From positions 3,790-67,789 of the forward strand of contig CAYPQK010000003.1 of assembly GCA_964412895.1 (NCBI GenBank): a stretch of DNA of 64,000 nt, read 5' to 3'. This document shows positions 40,676-48,216 of this stretch, piece by piece. The notes under the pieces were generated by a model. It had not been told where the DNA came from, made no database searches, and saw nothing but the letters and a program-made list of their open reading frames with translations. This DNA comes from CALMRE01 sp964412895 (lineage in GTDB: Bacteria > UBP6 > UBA1177 > JAKLFG01). Within the stretch, counting starts at the first letter, position 1. Every line of letters begins with the position of its first letter. The position numbers were made by a program, and so were the translations under genes.

Positions 40676-43600
40676 CTACCCTCCGATCCGGAAAAGATAG
40701 ACGATCACGACAAAGGCGAGGAACTGGAGCGCGTAGGTCTGTCCGTTGCCGGTGTAGATGCGCCGCGACAGATCGGCCGCGGCATGGAGGGTATCGGTGA
40801 TCGTCGCCCAGAAGCGGGTCACGAACGGTTGTACGAGGAAGCCGAGCGCCTTGCGGTAGGGGGCGAAGAAGTTCCACGCGAAGTGGGTCGTCTCGGGGCG
40901 GTAGGGCCTCTCGGCGGCGAAGACGATATTGAACTGTTTGACCTTCTGCGCGCGGCGGTTGATGAACAGGAGCCAGCCAAAAAGCGAGCCGAATATCACG
41001 CAGACGATGATCATGATCGAGACGGGGCTCCAGTAACCGAACTGACTCGTTATCGTGATCCCTTCCCAGTTCAGGCCGCCTTCGGGGAAAAATGCGTTCA
41101 GGTAGGTGTCGACGCGTCGCAGGGCGAGTCCCGGAACGATGGCGAAGGCCATGAGGAGCGCGACATAGATCATCTGCGGCAGAATGATCCAGAAGGGGGC
41201 CTCTTTCAGCCGCCGGTGCTCATCCTTCAACTGACCGAGGAAGGTCGTGTGGATGAGGCGGAAGAGGTAGAGGAAGGCGATCGGTCCCGAGAAGAAGGTG
41301 ATGATCATCGGCAGGCGGTAGTCGGTGGAGAGTATCGCGTTGTAGAATATCCACCGGCCGCCGAAGCCCGACAGCGGCGGTACGCCCGAAACGGCGATGA
41401 TGCCGATGAGGACCGCGATGAAGGAAAGAGGCATGAGGGTGATGAGCCCGCCCATTTTGTACATGAGCCGGGTGCCGGTCCGTTTGGCGACGCCGCCGAC
41501 CGACAGGAAGAGCATCGACTTATAGATATAATGATTGATGACGAACATGAAGGCCATCACCCAGCCGAGATGGTTCATGAGGGCAAGGCCGAAGAGGGCG
41601 TACCCCATCTGGCCGATGGAGGAGTAGGCGAGGAGCCGTTTGGCGTCCTCTTCGAATATCGCCATGAGGTTGCCCAGAAGCGCCGACAGCGCGCCGATCC
41701 ACAGCATGGCGTGGGTGAGTTCGATGCCGTAGAGCCGTTGTTTCCCCATCGCGAGCATCAGCACCATAAGACCGTAGAGCCCGGCTTTGAGTAGAATGCC
41801 CGACACCATCGGGGAGACATCGGTCTCGGCCTCGGCGTGGGCGCCGGGAAGCCAGATGTGGAGTCCGATCGCGGCGGTCTTGGTCATGAAGCCGACCGCA
41901 AGGAGAAGAAACACCCACCCGGCCGTTTCGCCGGTCAGGGCCTTGAGCGCTTCACTCATCGGCAGCGGGCTGACCGCGGAGGCCAGCGCGAAGCCGGTGA
42001 GTATCAGGAATGCCCCGCCGAGCGAGAATAGAATATAGGAAAGGGCGTGCGGTTCGGAATGTTTGCCGCGCAGGATGAGGAGGTAGGAGCCGACGGTGAG
42101 CAGTTCCCACGCGACGAAGAAGGAGAAGAAATCGGTCGCGCCGATGAGTTGAGTGAGTCCGGCGTACATCAGCATCGCGGCGGGGTAGAAGCCGACGCGC
42201 CGTCCGTGGGCGTCGTAACTCGCCAGCAGTATCACCGGTCCGCCGATGAGGATGATGACGGCGAATATGAGCCGGAGCGGATCGTAGGAGGCGTAGGTGA
42301 GTATGAAGTAGCCGACCATCCCGGCGATGGCTATGGTGTTCTTCGCCCATGCCGGAAGCCATTCGAGCAGTATGAAGCCGAGCGCGAACAGGAGCGGCAC
42401 AGCGTGGAGTATGTTGCCGTGCGCCGACAGGTCGCCCCAGAGATAGCCGAGCGCCCAGCCGGCGGCGAGCGCGGCGACGACCGCCGTCACCTTGAGCGGC
42501 GCGCAGGAGATATCGACGGCCGATTTTTCCCGTTTTATGGCGTAGCCGAACCACCGGAAGAGGTATCCCGCCTCGATGAGCGCCCCGATCAGAATGAAGG
42601 CGAGCAGGGCGTAGCGGCCGTTCGCGGCGAGCGCGAGCGCCAGTTCCCATTTGGCGTAGAAGCCGGGGAACGGCGGCAGACCGGCGAGGAGCGCGATAAA
42701 GGTGACAAAGGCGAGGATGAGCACCGGATGGCCGCGCAGGGCGCTCCAGTCGGTGAGTTCACGGCCCGTGATGAGGCCCGATAGCCAGTAGAGCCCCGCC
42801 TTGGCGACGGCGTGGGCCGCGAGCAGGCCGCCCGCGACGAAGAGGTAGTGATCGCCCAATATATCGCGCTGGCCCAGCACCGTAAGGATGAGACCGAGCT
42901 GCGCCACCGACGAATAGCCGAGCAGGCGCCGGTCGTTCGTTTGCGGCAGGGCAAGCAGGTTCGAGGCGACGAAGGTGACGATGCCAATGCCAGTCGCCGC
43001 CGGAAGCCACGCCGTGCCGCCGATGAGGAGCAGTTTATCGACCGCATAGAGCGCCGCTGCACCGGAGGCGGCCGAAAAGAGTCCCGCGAAGGCGGGGTGG
43101 GCCGATTCGTAGATATCAAGCGCCCAGCCGTTGGCCGGGAAGGGCTTGAGTTCGGTCACCACCGCGATGAACATCAGGAAAAAGGCGATGGAGCCGCCCT
43201 TGAGGGTGTCGAGCGACGCCCCCGCCATCCCGTCGATATTGAGCGTGCCGGTCGCGTGGTAGGAGAAGATGATGCCGACGAGGAGGAAGACCGATATCAC
43301 CTGCGAGACGATGAGGTACTTGAACCCGGCCCCCAGCGCCCGCTCGTCGTCGGAAAGAAGGATGAGCCCGCCGGTCGCGATGGCGGCGAGTTCGAAGAAG
43401 ACGAACAGGTTGAAGATGTCGCGGGTCAGCACGATGCCGCACAGCGCCATCACGAACACTATCAGCACCGCCATCGCGCGGCGTCCCAGCGCGAAGAGCG
43501 TCTCTTTGAGGTAGAGCGCCGAGAAGAGGGCGGTCAGGGTGATGATGAGGGTGAGCGCCGCTTCGGGGAGCGCCATCCGCAGGTTTATCGCGAAGGGCGG

Positions 43601-43801
43601 TTCGGTCCCGGCGGTGAATATCTCGACCGGTCCGGCGCCGTAGAGGGCGAAGGCCCAGAGCCATCCGGCCGATACGAAGGTCATGACGGCAAGGGCGGCG
43701 AGCGTCACCGCGTAGGCGGCGGCGCGCCATTCCTCCTTCAGCAGTCCCAGCAGGAACGCGCCGGCCAGAGCCGCCGCTATGATGACGATGGCGCTTACCA
43801 T
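40676..43801 (-). CDS. Two MrpD/NuoN-type antiporter subunits fused (MbxH-H' equivalent)
   Basis: 1041 residues, about twice one antiporter subunit. The first half has FNLFVFFELAAIATGG with the helix-5 Glu, VTELKPFPANGW and YSSVAQLGLILT. The second half, from about 480, has FSFFVAWELLTVGSYL with its Glu, MTKTAAIGLHIWLPGAHAEAE with Lys, KAGLYGLM and YSSIGQMGYALFG. A long C-terminal tail ends in one more helix (LQFLAFVVIVYLF), resembling the lateral helix of NuoL/MbxH'. Each half probably forms a proton or sodium path. In archaeal mbx these are two genes; the fusion fixes a 1:1 ratio and order. Its start overlaps the mrpC end by 7 bases. Confidence 0.88.
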   Translation of the reverse strand: MVSAIVIIAAALAGAFLLGLLKEEWRAAAYAVTLAALAVMTFVSAGWLWAFALYGAGPVEIFTAGTEPPFAINLRMALPEAALTLIITLTALFSALYLKETLFALGRRAMAVLIVFVMALCGIVLTRDIFNLFVFFELAAIATGGLILLSDDERALGAGFKYLIVSQVISVFLLVGIIFSYHATGTLNIDGMAGASLDTLKGGSIAFFLMFIAVVTELKPFPANGWALDIYESAHPAFAGLFSAASGAAALYAVDKLLLIGGTAWLPAATGIGIVTFVASNLLALPQTNDRRLLGYSSVAQLGLILTVLGQRDILGDHYLFVAGGLLAAHAVAKAGLYWLSGLITGRELTDWSALRGHPVLILAFVTFIALLAGLPPFPGFYAKWELALALAANGRYALLAFILIGALIEAGYLFRWFGYAIKREKSAVDISCAPLKVTAVVAALAAGWALGYLWGDLSAHGNILHAVPLLFALGFILLEWLPAWAKNTIAIAGMVGYFILTYASYDPLRLIFAVIILIGGPVILLASYDAHGRRVGFYPAAMLMYAGLTQLIGATDFFSFFVAWELLTVGSYLLILRGKHSEPHALSYILFSLGGAFLILTGFALASAVSPLPMSEALKALTGETAGWVFLLLAVGFMTKTAAIGLHIWLPGAHAEAETDVSPMVSGILLKAGLYGLMVLMLAMGKQRLYGIELTHAMLWIGALSALLGNLMAIFEEDAKRLLAYSSIGQMGYALFGLALMNHLGWVMAFMFVINHYIYKSMLFLSVGGVAKRTGTRLMYKMGGLITLMPLSFIAVLIGIIAVSGVPPLSGFGGRWIFYNAILSTDYRLPMIITFFSGPIAFLYLFRLIHTTFLGQLKDEHRRLKEAPFWIILPQMIYVALLMAFAIVPGLALRRVDTYLNAFFPEGGLNWEGITITSQFGYWSPVSIMIIVCVIFGSLFGWLLFINRRAQKVKQFNIVFAAERPYRPETTHFAWNFFAPYRKALGFLVQPFVTRFWATITDTLHAAADLSRRIYTGNGQTYALQFLAFVVIVYLFRIGG

Positions 43802-44151
43802 TTGAGGTCCGTGAACTTGGTGATATCGAGGGTCCGCTTCTTTTCGTAGAGTTTATAGGTATAGGCGAGCATCAGCGCCGTGACCCCCACGCCGATGACG
43901 ATGGCGGTCAGCACCAGCGCCTGCGGCACCGGGTCGATGATGCGGGCGGCCGCCTCGGCGGCGGGGACCGCGCTGTCGAGAATGGGGGCGGTACGGCCGC
44001 GCATATAACCGACGGCGACGATGACGAGGTTGACGCCGGTGTCGGCGACGGTGAAGGCGACGATCATCCGCAGGATGTTGCGGTTGGCGAGCGCCCCGTA
44101 AAAACCGATGAGTATGAGGATGAAGCCGGTGGCCATCGCGAGTATCGCCAT
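43795..44151 (-). CDS. MrpC/MnhC (NuoK-like) subunit
   Basis: 118 residues, three membrane helices. Pattern LILIGFYGALANRNILRMIVAF, VNLVIVAVGYM, and DPVPQALVLTAIVIGVGVTALML is characteristic of MrpC/MnhC. It is the homologue of NuoK and MbxG in the ion-translocating module. ATG at 44151 overlaps the upstream stop as TGATG. Confidence 0.9.
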   Translation of the reverse strand: MAILAMATGFILILIGFYGALANRNILRMIVAFTVADTGVNLVIVAVGYMRGRTAPILDSAVPAAEAAARIIDPVPQALVLTAIVIGVGVTALMLAYTYKLYEKKRTLDITKFTDLKW

Positions 44152-44849
44152 CACAACTCCTCCGTTTCCGACAGATCGGCGAGTATCGTCGAGAATTCGG
44201 CGCCGACCTTGAGCCCGATGAGCGAGTAGATGATCGGTATCGCGCCGGCCGAGAAGAGCGTTCCCAGCGTGCCGATGGGCAGTATCCGGTTGTCGAGGAA
44301 GCCGCCCGCGAGGAATATTCCCAGCAGGCCGATGGCGACATAAAGGATGCCCGAGAGCGATTCGACGGTCGCGATCAGCGTATGGCTGAAGTGTTTCAGC
44401 GGATCGGTAAGGAGAAGGAGCAGCATCCCCGAGGCGATGACCGCGCCCCCCTGAAAACCGCCGCCCGGGGTGAGGTGACCGTTCACGAAGACATAGACGC
44501 CCAACAGCATGATGAGCGGCGCGAGGAAGCGGCTCCCGGTCGTCAGCAGTTCGCCCACCGGGGTCCGGTCGCGTTTCGCCACGCGCTCTTTCCGGCCGCG
44601 GGAAAGGACCAGTCCCACGATGGCGGCCGCGAGGAACAGCACCGTCACCTCGCCCAGCGTGTCGAGTCCGCGGTAGGTGACGACGATGGCGGTGACGATA
44701 TTGGCCGATCCGATGTCGGCGGCGGTCCGGTCGGCGTAGTAACGGGCGGTGGTGTTGAGTTCGGGGTCGGGTTCGTAGCCGACGAGCAGTCCGGCGAATA
44801 TCGCGCCGATGCCGATAAGAAGGAGGATCGCGAAGAACCGTCTAATCAT
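44151..44849 (-). CDS. MrpB/MbxF-like subunit with N-terminal MbhE-like part
   Basis: 232 residues. Residues about 50-80 (VTAIVVTYRGLDTLGEVTVLFLAAA) match the MbhE/MrpA C-terminal helices, and the remainder is MrpB (YVFVNGHLTPGGGFQGGAVIASG). So two parts that are separate genes in archaeal mbh are joined. It lies in the Mrp module of the complex. The ATG at 44849 overlaps the preceding gene by 8 bases. Confidence 0.88.
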   Translation of the reverse strand: MIRRFFAILLLIGIGAIFAGLLVGYEPDPELNTTARYYADRTAADIGSANIVTAIVVTYRGLDTLGEVTVLFLAAAIVGLVLSRGRKERVAKRDRTPVGELLTTGSRFLAPLIMLLGVYVFVNGHLTPGGGFQGGAVIASGMLLLLLTDPLKHFSHTLIATVESLSGILYVAIGLLGIFLAGGFLDNRILPIGTLGTLFSAGAIPIIYSLIGLKVGAEFSTILADLSETEEL

Positions 44850-45096
44850 GTTCGCCTCCCCGGACCCGGCCGAGGATGAAGAAGAAGAGGAAGGTGGTGA
44901 GTCCGCTTCCGATGGCCGCTTCGGTCATCGCCACATCGGGCGAGGCGAGTATCAGAAAGAGGACCGACGCAACGAGGCTCACGAGCCCCGCGGAAAGTAT
45001 CGCGATGGGGAGACTTTTCCCGAATATCGCGACGAACGCCGCGCCGATCATGGCAAGGGCGAGAATGACGGTCAGGGCGAACATGAGTGTGCTCAT
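44842..45096 (-). CDS. MbhD/DUF4040-like small membrane subunit
   Basis: 84 residues, three helices. The segment ASPDVAMTEAAIGSGLTTFL is typical of MbhD and of the C-terminal MrpA part. ATG at 45096 overlaps the mrpG stop as ATGA. In Mrp antiporters this piece is fused to MrpA; its stand-alone form points to an Mbh/Mbx-type complex rather than a Mrp antiporter. Confidence 0.88.
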   Translation of the reverse strand: MSTLMFALTVILALAMIGAAFVAIFGKSLPIAILSAGLVSLVASVLFLILASPDVAMTEAAIGSGLTTFLFFFILGRVRGGEHD

Positions 45097-45431
45097 GACT
45101 TTTCCCCCCGGTCTTCCGTCAGCCGGTCGACCGTCGTCTTGGAGCTCTTTTCGGCGCCGGTGCGGTGTGCCGCGCGGGCAAGCACCTGCGACGATATCGG
45201 GTTGGTGAAGAGTATGAAGAGTCCGATAAGGAGCAGTTTCAGTCCCCACTCGGGACGCAGGCAGGCGGCCCCGGCAAGCGTCAGCAGGGTGCCGAGCGTC
45301 GTCGCCTTGGTCCCCGCCTGAATGCGGTTGAACAGATCGGGCATCCGGACGAGTCCCAGCCCGCCCAGAAACAGGAACGCCGCCCCGCCGATGAGCAGAA
45401 CGCCGCCGATGAGATCGAGCAGCATACCCAT
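45093..45431 (-). CDS. MrpG/MnhG subunit
   Basis: 112 residues with three helices. MrpG signature: FLGGLGLVRMPDLFNRIQAGTK followed by TLGTLLTLAG. The ATG at 45431 overlaps the mrpF stop (TGATG). Part of the Mrp-like ion-translocating module. Confidence 0.9.
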   Translation of the reverse strand: MGMLLDLIGGVLLIGGAAFLFLGGLGLVRMPDLFNRIQAGTKATTLGTLLTLAGAACLRPEWGLKLLLIGLFILFTNPISSQVLARAAHRTGAEKSSKTTVDRLTEDRGEKS

Positions 45432-45691
45432 CACAGCCCCCGTTCCAGATAGCGGGCGACCGCGATCACCCCGAGGAACGACAGGAGTGCGTAGATGACC
45501 GCGACATCGAGATAGATGCCGCGCCCTTCGGCGATCGCCACGATGACGATGGCGGTGATGGCGACGATGGTCAGCACATCGAACGCGACCACCCGGTCGG
45601 CGGCCGACGGCCCTTTGAGGAACCGGTAGAGGGCCAGCAGGAATGCCGCCCCGGCGATAGCCGCCGCTATATATATAAGGATATCAACCAT
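45431..45691 (-). CDS. MrpF/MnhF subunit
   Basis: 86 residues with three helices and the MrpF core FLKGPSAADRVVAFDVLT. ATG at 45691 is used; a TTG four codons upstream is the alternative. It overlaps the mrpE gene end by 8 bases and is coupled to mrpG. Confidence 0.9.
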   Translation of the reverse strand: MVDILIYIAAAIAGAAFLLALYRFLKGPSAADRVVAFDVLTIVAITAIVIVAIAEGRGIYLDVAVIYALLSFLGVIAVARYLERGL

Positions 45692-46181
45692 ACATGACCT
45701 CAAGATACTTCTCGAAGCCCGCTACGATGCTCGCCGTCGCCGCGTCGATGTCGGCCGACTCCACCGTCACCCAGTGGATGTAGAGCCATTCGCCGTCGAT
45801 CTCGACCGTGAGGGTGCCGGGGGTCAGCGTTATCGAATTGGCGAGAAGCAGGCGCCCCATGTTGCTCTTGAGCCGTGTCCGTACTTTCACGATGCCGGGA
45901 TTCAGCGGCAGGGAGGGGGAGATGACTATCCGGGCGATATGGAGGTTCGACTTGACCAGTTCCGTGAAGAAGTAGGGGATATAGAGCAGCGCCGCGAGAA
46001 AGGCGCGCGGGGTCGCCTTGAATTCTGAGAAGACCGCGAGCCCGTCACGGAACAGGAGCGTGATGATGAGCGCGGTGACCGCGCCGATGATGAGGATATC
46101 GGCCGCGAGCGACCCGTTCAGAAGCACCCAGAAGAGGAACAGCGTCGCAAAAAGCATAGCTATGTTCCGCACGCTTCTCAT
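45684..46181 (-). CDS. MrpE/MnhE subunit, first gene of the Mbx-like operon
   Basis: 165 residues. Two or three N-terminal helices, then the MrpE soluble part: LYIPYFFTELVKSNLHIARIV, LLLANSITLTPGTLTVEIDG and LYIHWV. ATG at 46181 has gggtgg upstream; a TTG at 46199 is less likely. It opens a tightly overlapping operon running to 35168. Two promoters precede it. Confidence 0.9.
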   Translation of the reverse strand: MRSVRNIAMLFATLFLFWVLLNGSLAADILIIGAVTALIITLLFRDGLAVFSEFKATPRAFLAALLYIPYFFTELVKSNLHIARIVISPSLPLNPGIVKVRTRLKSNMGRLLLANSITLTPGTLTVEIDGEWLYIHWVTVESADIDAATASIVAGFEKYLEVMYG

Positions 46182-46207
46182 CAGTCCACCCGTACCCAAG
46201 ATGGGTC

Positions 46208-46235
46208 ATTATAGCGCAGGCAAAACGCAATGCAA
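46208..46235 (-). promoter_or_regulatory. Proximal promoter of the Mbx-like operon
   Basis: Minus strand TTGCAT, 16-base spacer, perfect TATAAT; 27 bases before the ATG at 46181, giving a leader of about 20 bases. Confidence 0.6.
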
Positions 46236-46284
46236 AGATTTAGTCCCGACATGCCTACCCCAAGAAGGTTGCCACTAGCAAGTA

Positions 46285-46312
46285 TTTATAGCAGACGAAA
46301 AAAGAATGTCAA
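46285..46312 (-). promoter_or_regulatory. Distal strong promoter of the Mbx-like operon
   Basis: Minus strand perfect TTGACA, 16-base spacer, TATAAA. Lies 30 bases after the DsbD-like gene and would give a leader of about 97 bases that passes through the proximal promoter. Confidence 0.7.
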
Positions 46313-46341
46313 GAGAAAAAGGATATCTAACTCCATTTATT

Positions 46342-47448
46342 TCATTTTTCGGTCGGAAGAGCGCAGGCGGGGGCTGAAAGCGGCAGCGGTTCGCTCCGCG
46401 GCAGAAGTCCGACCCCTTCGCACTGTTCGCCGCGCAGGGTCGCCAATGCCTGATAGATCGCCTCTTCGGTCTGGAGCCCGACCAGCCGCGCCACCTCATT
46501 GCGCTCCACATCGAACAGGATGAAGGTCGGGACGCCGATGATCCGGTGAGCGGCGGCATATCCGCGATCCTCCGGCTTACTGATATCGACCTTGCGCAGG
46601 GTCACCTTGTTGCCATCGCACCGCTCGAATATCCGCGTCACGATCGGCTCCATTTTCTTACAGACGGGACATTCCCCGCTGTAGAATTCGACGAGCGCCG
46701 GGAGGCCGTCGGGGAGGGGGAACTGTTCCAATTTCGCCTGCGGGGCGGGAAGGGGCGCGGCGGCGACCGGCGGCGGCTGATCCGTCGCCTCGGTGAAGAG
46801 ATAGATCGCCCCGGCGATAAGCAGTATGCCCACCAGTTTCTCGAACAGCGGCAAACCGCGGTTGGCGCGCCGCAGCAGCGGCAGCAGGCGGTCGGCGAAC
46901 AGGGCGGTCAGCAGGAACGGCAGGGTGAAGCCGATCCCGTAGAGCGTCAGGTAGAACATCCCGACCGGCACTGATGCCCCCGATGCGGCGGTGAAGGTTA
47001 GCGCCGCGCCGAGTATCGGGCCGACGCAGGGGGACCAGCCGGCGCCGAAGATGAGCCCCATCGCGAAGGCGTTGAGCAGCCCCAGCCGCGATGAGAAGCG
47101 GTTCTCGTCGATCCGCACGATACGATCGAAAAGAGGGATATGGATGAATCCGATGAACTTGAGCCCGAAGAGAAGCACCAGCATCCCGCCGAACAGCAGG
47201 AGGTAGTGGTTGTAGGTCTTGACCAGGCCGCCCAGCGTCGCGGCGGCGGCGCCGAAAAGGGCGAAGACGATGACGATGCCCAGCGAGAAGGCGGCGGCCC
47301 GCAGGAAGAGTTTGGCGGGAGCGGGGCGCTCACCGACGGTGTCCATTCCCGCCACGGCGGCGAGATAGACCGGTATCAGCGGCAGTACGCACGGGGTGAA
47401 AAAGGTCGCCAGCCCGGCGGTGAAAAGTGTCGCGAGCGAGAACTCCAT
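46342..47448 (-). CDS. DsbD-like thiol:disulfide interchange protein (CcdA membrane domain plus thioredoxin)
   Basis: 368 residues. The membrane domain (about 1-235) has the two CcdA/DsbD cysteines in FFTPCVLPLIPVYLAAVAG and GWSPCVGPILG. After a Pro/Ala linker a thioredoxin domain follows with active site SGECPVCKKME and cis-proline loop GVPTFIL. It lacks the N-terminal DsbD-alpha domain. It moves reducing power from the cytoplasm to periplasmic proteins such as cytochrome or Cys-rich lipoprotein precursors. Residues after the thioredoxin domain (SEPLPLSAPACALPTEK) are unusual. Confidence 0.9.
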   Translation of the reverse strand: MEFSLATLFTAGLATFFTPCVLPLIPVYLAAVAGMDTVGERPAPAKLFLRAAAFSLGIVIVFALFGAAAATLGGLVKTYNHYLLLFGGMLVLLFGLKFIGFIHIPLFDRIVRIDENRFSSRLGLLNAFAMGLIFGAGWSPCVGPILGAALTFTAASGASVPVGMFYLTLYGIGFTLPFLLTALFADRLLPLLRRANRGLPLFEKLVGILLIAGAIYLFTEATDQPPPVAAAPLPAPQAKLEQFPLPDGLPALVEFYSGECPVCKKMEPIVTRIFERCDGNKVTLRKVDISKPEDRGYAAAHRIIGVPTFILFDVERNEVARLVGLQTEEAIYQALATLRGEQCEGVGLLPRSEPLPLSAPACALPTEK

Positions 47449-47469
47449 ACTGCTCCTCCGTTCCCCGTA

Positions 47470-47497
47470 CTTGTAGCGACCGATGGCCGATAGTCAA
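47470..47497 (-). promoter_or_regulatory. Possible promoter of the DsbD-like gene
   Basis: Minus strand TTGACT, 16-base spacer, TACAAG; 21 bases before the ATG at 47448. Confidence 0.5.
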
Positions 47498-47503
47498 GCC
47501 CTG

Positions 47504-47542
47504 CTAATCCTGAATGCCGGTGCCGGGGGTGGTCTGAGTGGT
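47504..47542 (-). pseudogene. Remnant matching the end of the choice-of-anchor-like lipoprotein gene
   Basis: Read on the minus strand this stretch encodes TTPGTGIQD and a TAG stop, nearly identical in DNA to the last codons (TTPGTGIQE) of the gene at 49824-51509, on the same strand. No longer coding context remains upstream. It looks like the end of a lost paralogue or a recombination scar on the far side of the NfeD-flotillin pair. Confidence 0.45.
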
Positions 47543-47548
47543 GATTTC

Positions 47549-47576
47549 TTGTAAAAAGATACGGATATGCTACTAT
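47549..47576 (+). promoter_or_regulatory. Possible promoter of the nfeD-flotillin operon
   Basis: TTGTAA, 16-base spacer, TACTAT; 45 bases before the ATG at 47622. Confidence 0.45.
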
Positions 47577-47621
47577 CAGGCGGACTCGGCGAGGAGTGCA
47601 ATTTTACAATAGGGGGGACCG

Positions 47622-48203
47622 ATGAGCGTGACTCTTATCATTTACTTGAGCATCTTCGGTGTCGGCTTCGTATTTCTGGTCGTGTCGTTCCTGTCGGGAC
47701 TGGACCACGATGTCGATGTCGACCACGAGATCGATCACCCGGGAGAACTGAGCGCGGACACGATGTCGCCTTCGTATTTCAGCATGAAGGTCATCTCCTG
47801 CTTCCTGATGGGCGTCGGTCTGGGCGCCACCGCATCGCGTATCTGGATAACCGGGCCGGAACCGCTCATGTGGAAATATGCGGTCGATCTCGCCATCGGT
47901 CTGATCGGCGGCTTTATCGAAGGCTACCTGGGCTGGAAGATCATAAAACTGCTCCTTTCCCAGCAGGGGAACACGACCTATACCGTCGAATCGTTCGTCG
48001 GCAAGCGTTGTCAGGTCACCGCCGGGGTAGTGGCCAACGGCACCGGCGAGATATCGGCCACGATAAACGGCGTTCTGCGGTCGCTCGATGTGAAAAGCGA
48101 ATCGGGGCAGGAGATAAAGGTGGGGACGCAGGTAGAGGTGCTCTCGATATCGGGAAGCATAGGCATCGTCCGGCCCGTTTCGTCAACAACCGCTGAAAAA
48201 TAA
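47622..48203 (+). CDS. NfeD/YqiJ-like membrane protein with OB-fold domain
   Basis: 193 residues. Two or three helices (LIIYLSIFGVGFVFLVVSFL, KVISCFLMGVGLGATASRI, YAVDLAIGLIGGFIEGYLG) with an acidic His/Asp stretch after the first (GLDHDVDVDHEIDHPGE). The C-terminal 65 residues form an OB-like domain (ESFVGKRCQVTAGVVANGTG). This layout is that of YqiJ, the partner of flotillin-type YqiK. It ends 13 bases before the flotillin gene, in the same operon. Confidence 0.82.
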   Translation: MSVTLIIYLSIFGVGFVFLVVSFLSGLDHDVDVDHEIDHPGELSADTMSPSYFSMKVISCFLMGVGLGATASRIWITGPEPLMWKYAVDLAIGLIGGFIEGYLGWKIIKLLLSQQGNTTYTVESFVGKRCQVTAGVVANGTGEISATINGVLRSLDVKSESGQEIKVGTQVEVLSISGSIGIVRPVSSTTAEK

Positions 48204-48216
48204 GGGGGGGAAGATC

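Noticed and set aside
35168..46181. Ordinary respiratory complex I
   Set aside because: No NuoE, F, G, A, J or L/M/N set is present, while MrpB/C/E/F/G and stand-alone MbhD are; the order is that of mbx/mbh.
46208..46342. A transcription terminator after the DsbD-like gene
   Set aside because: No hairpin with a T-run was found; the stretch holds two promoters instead.
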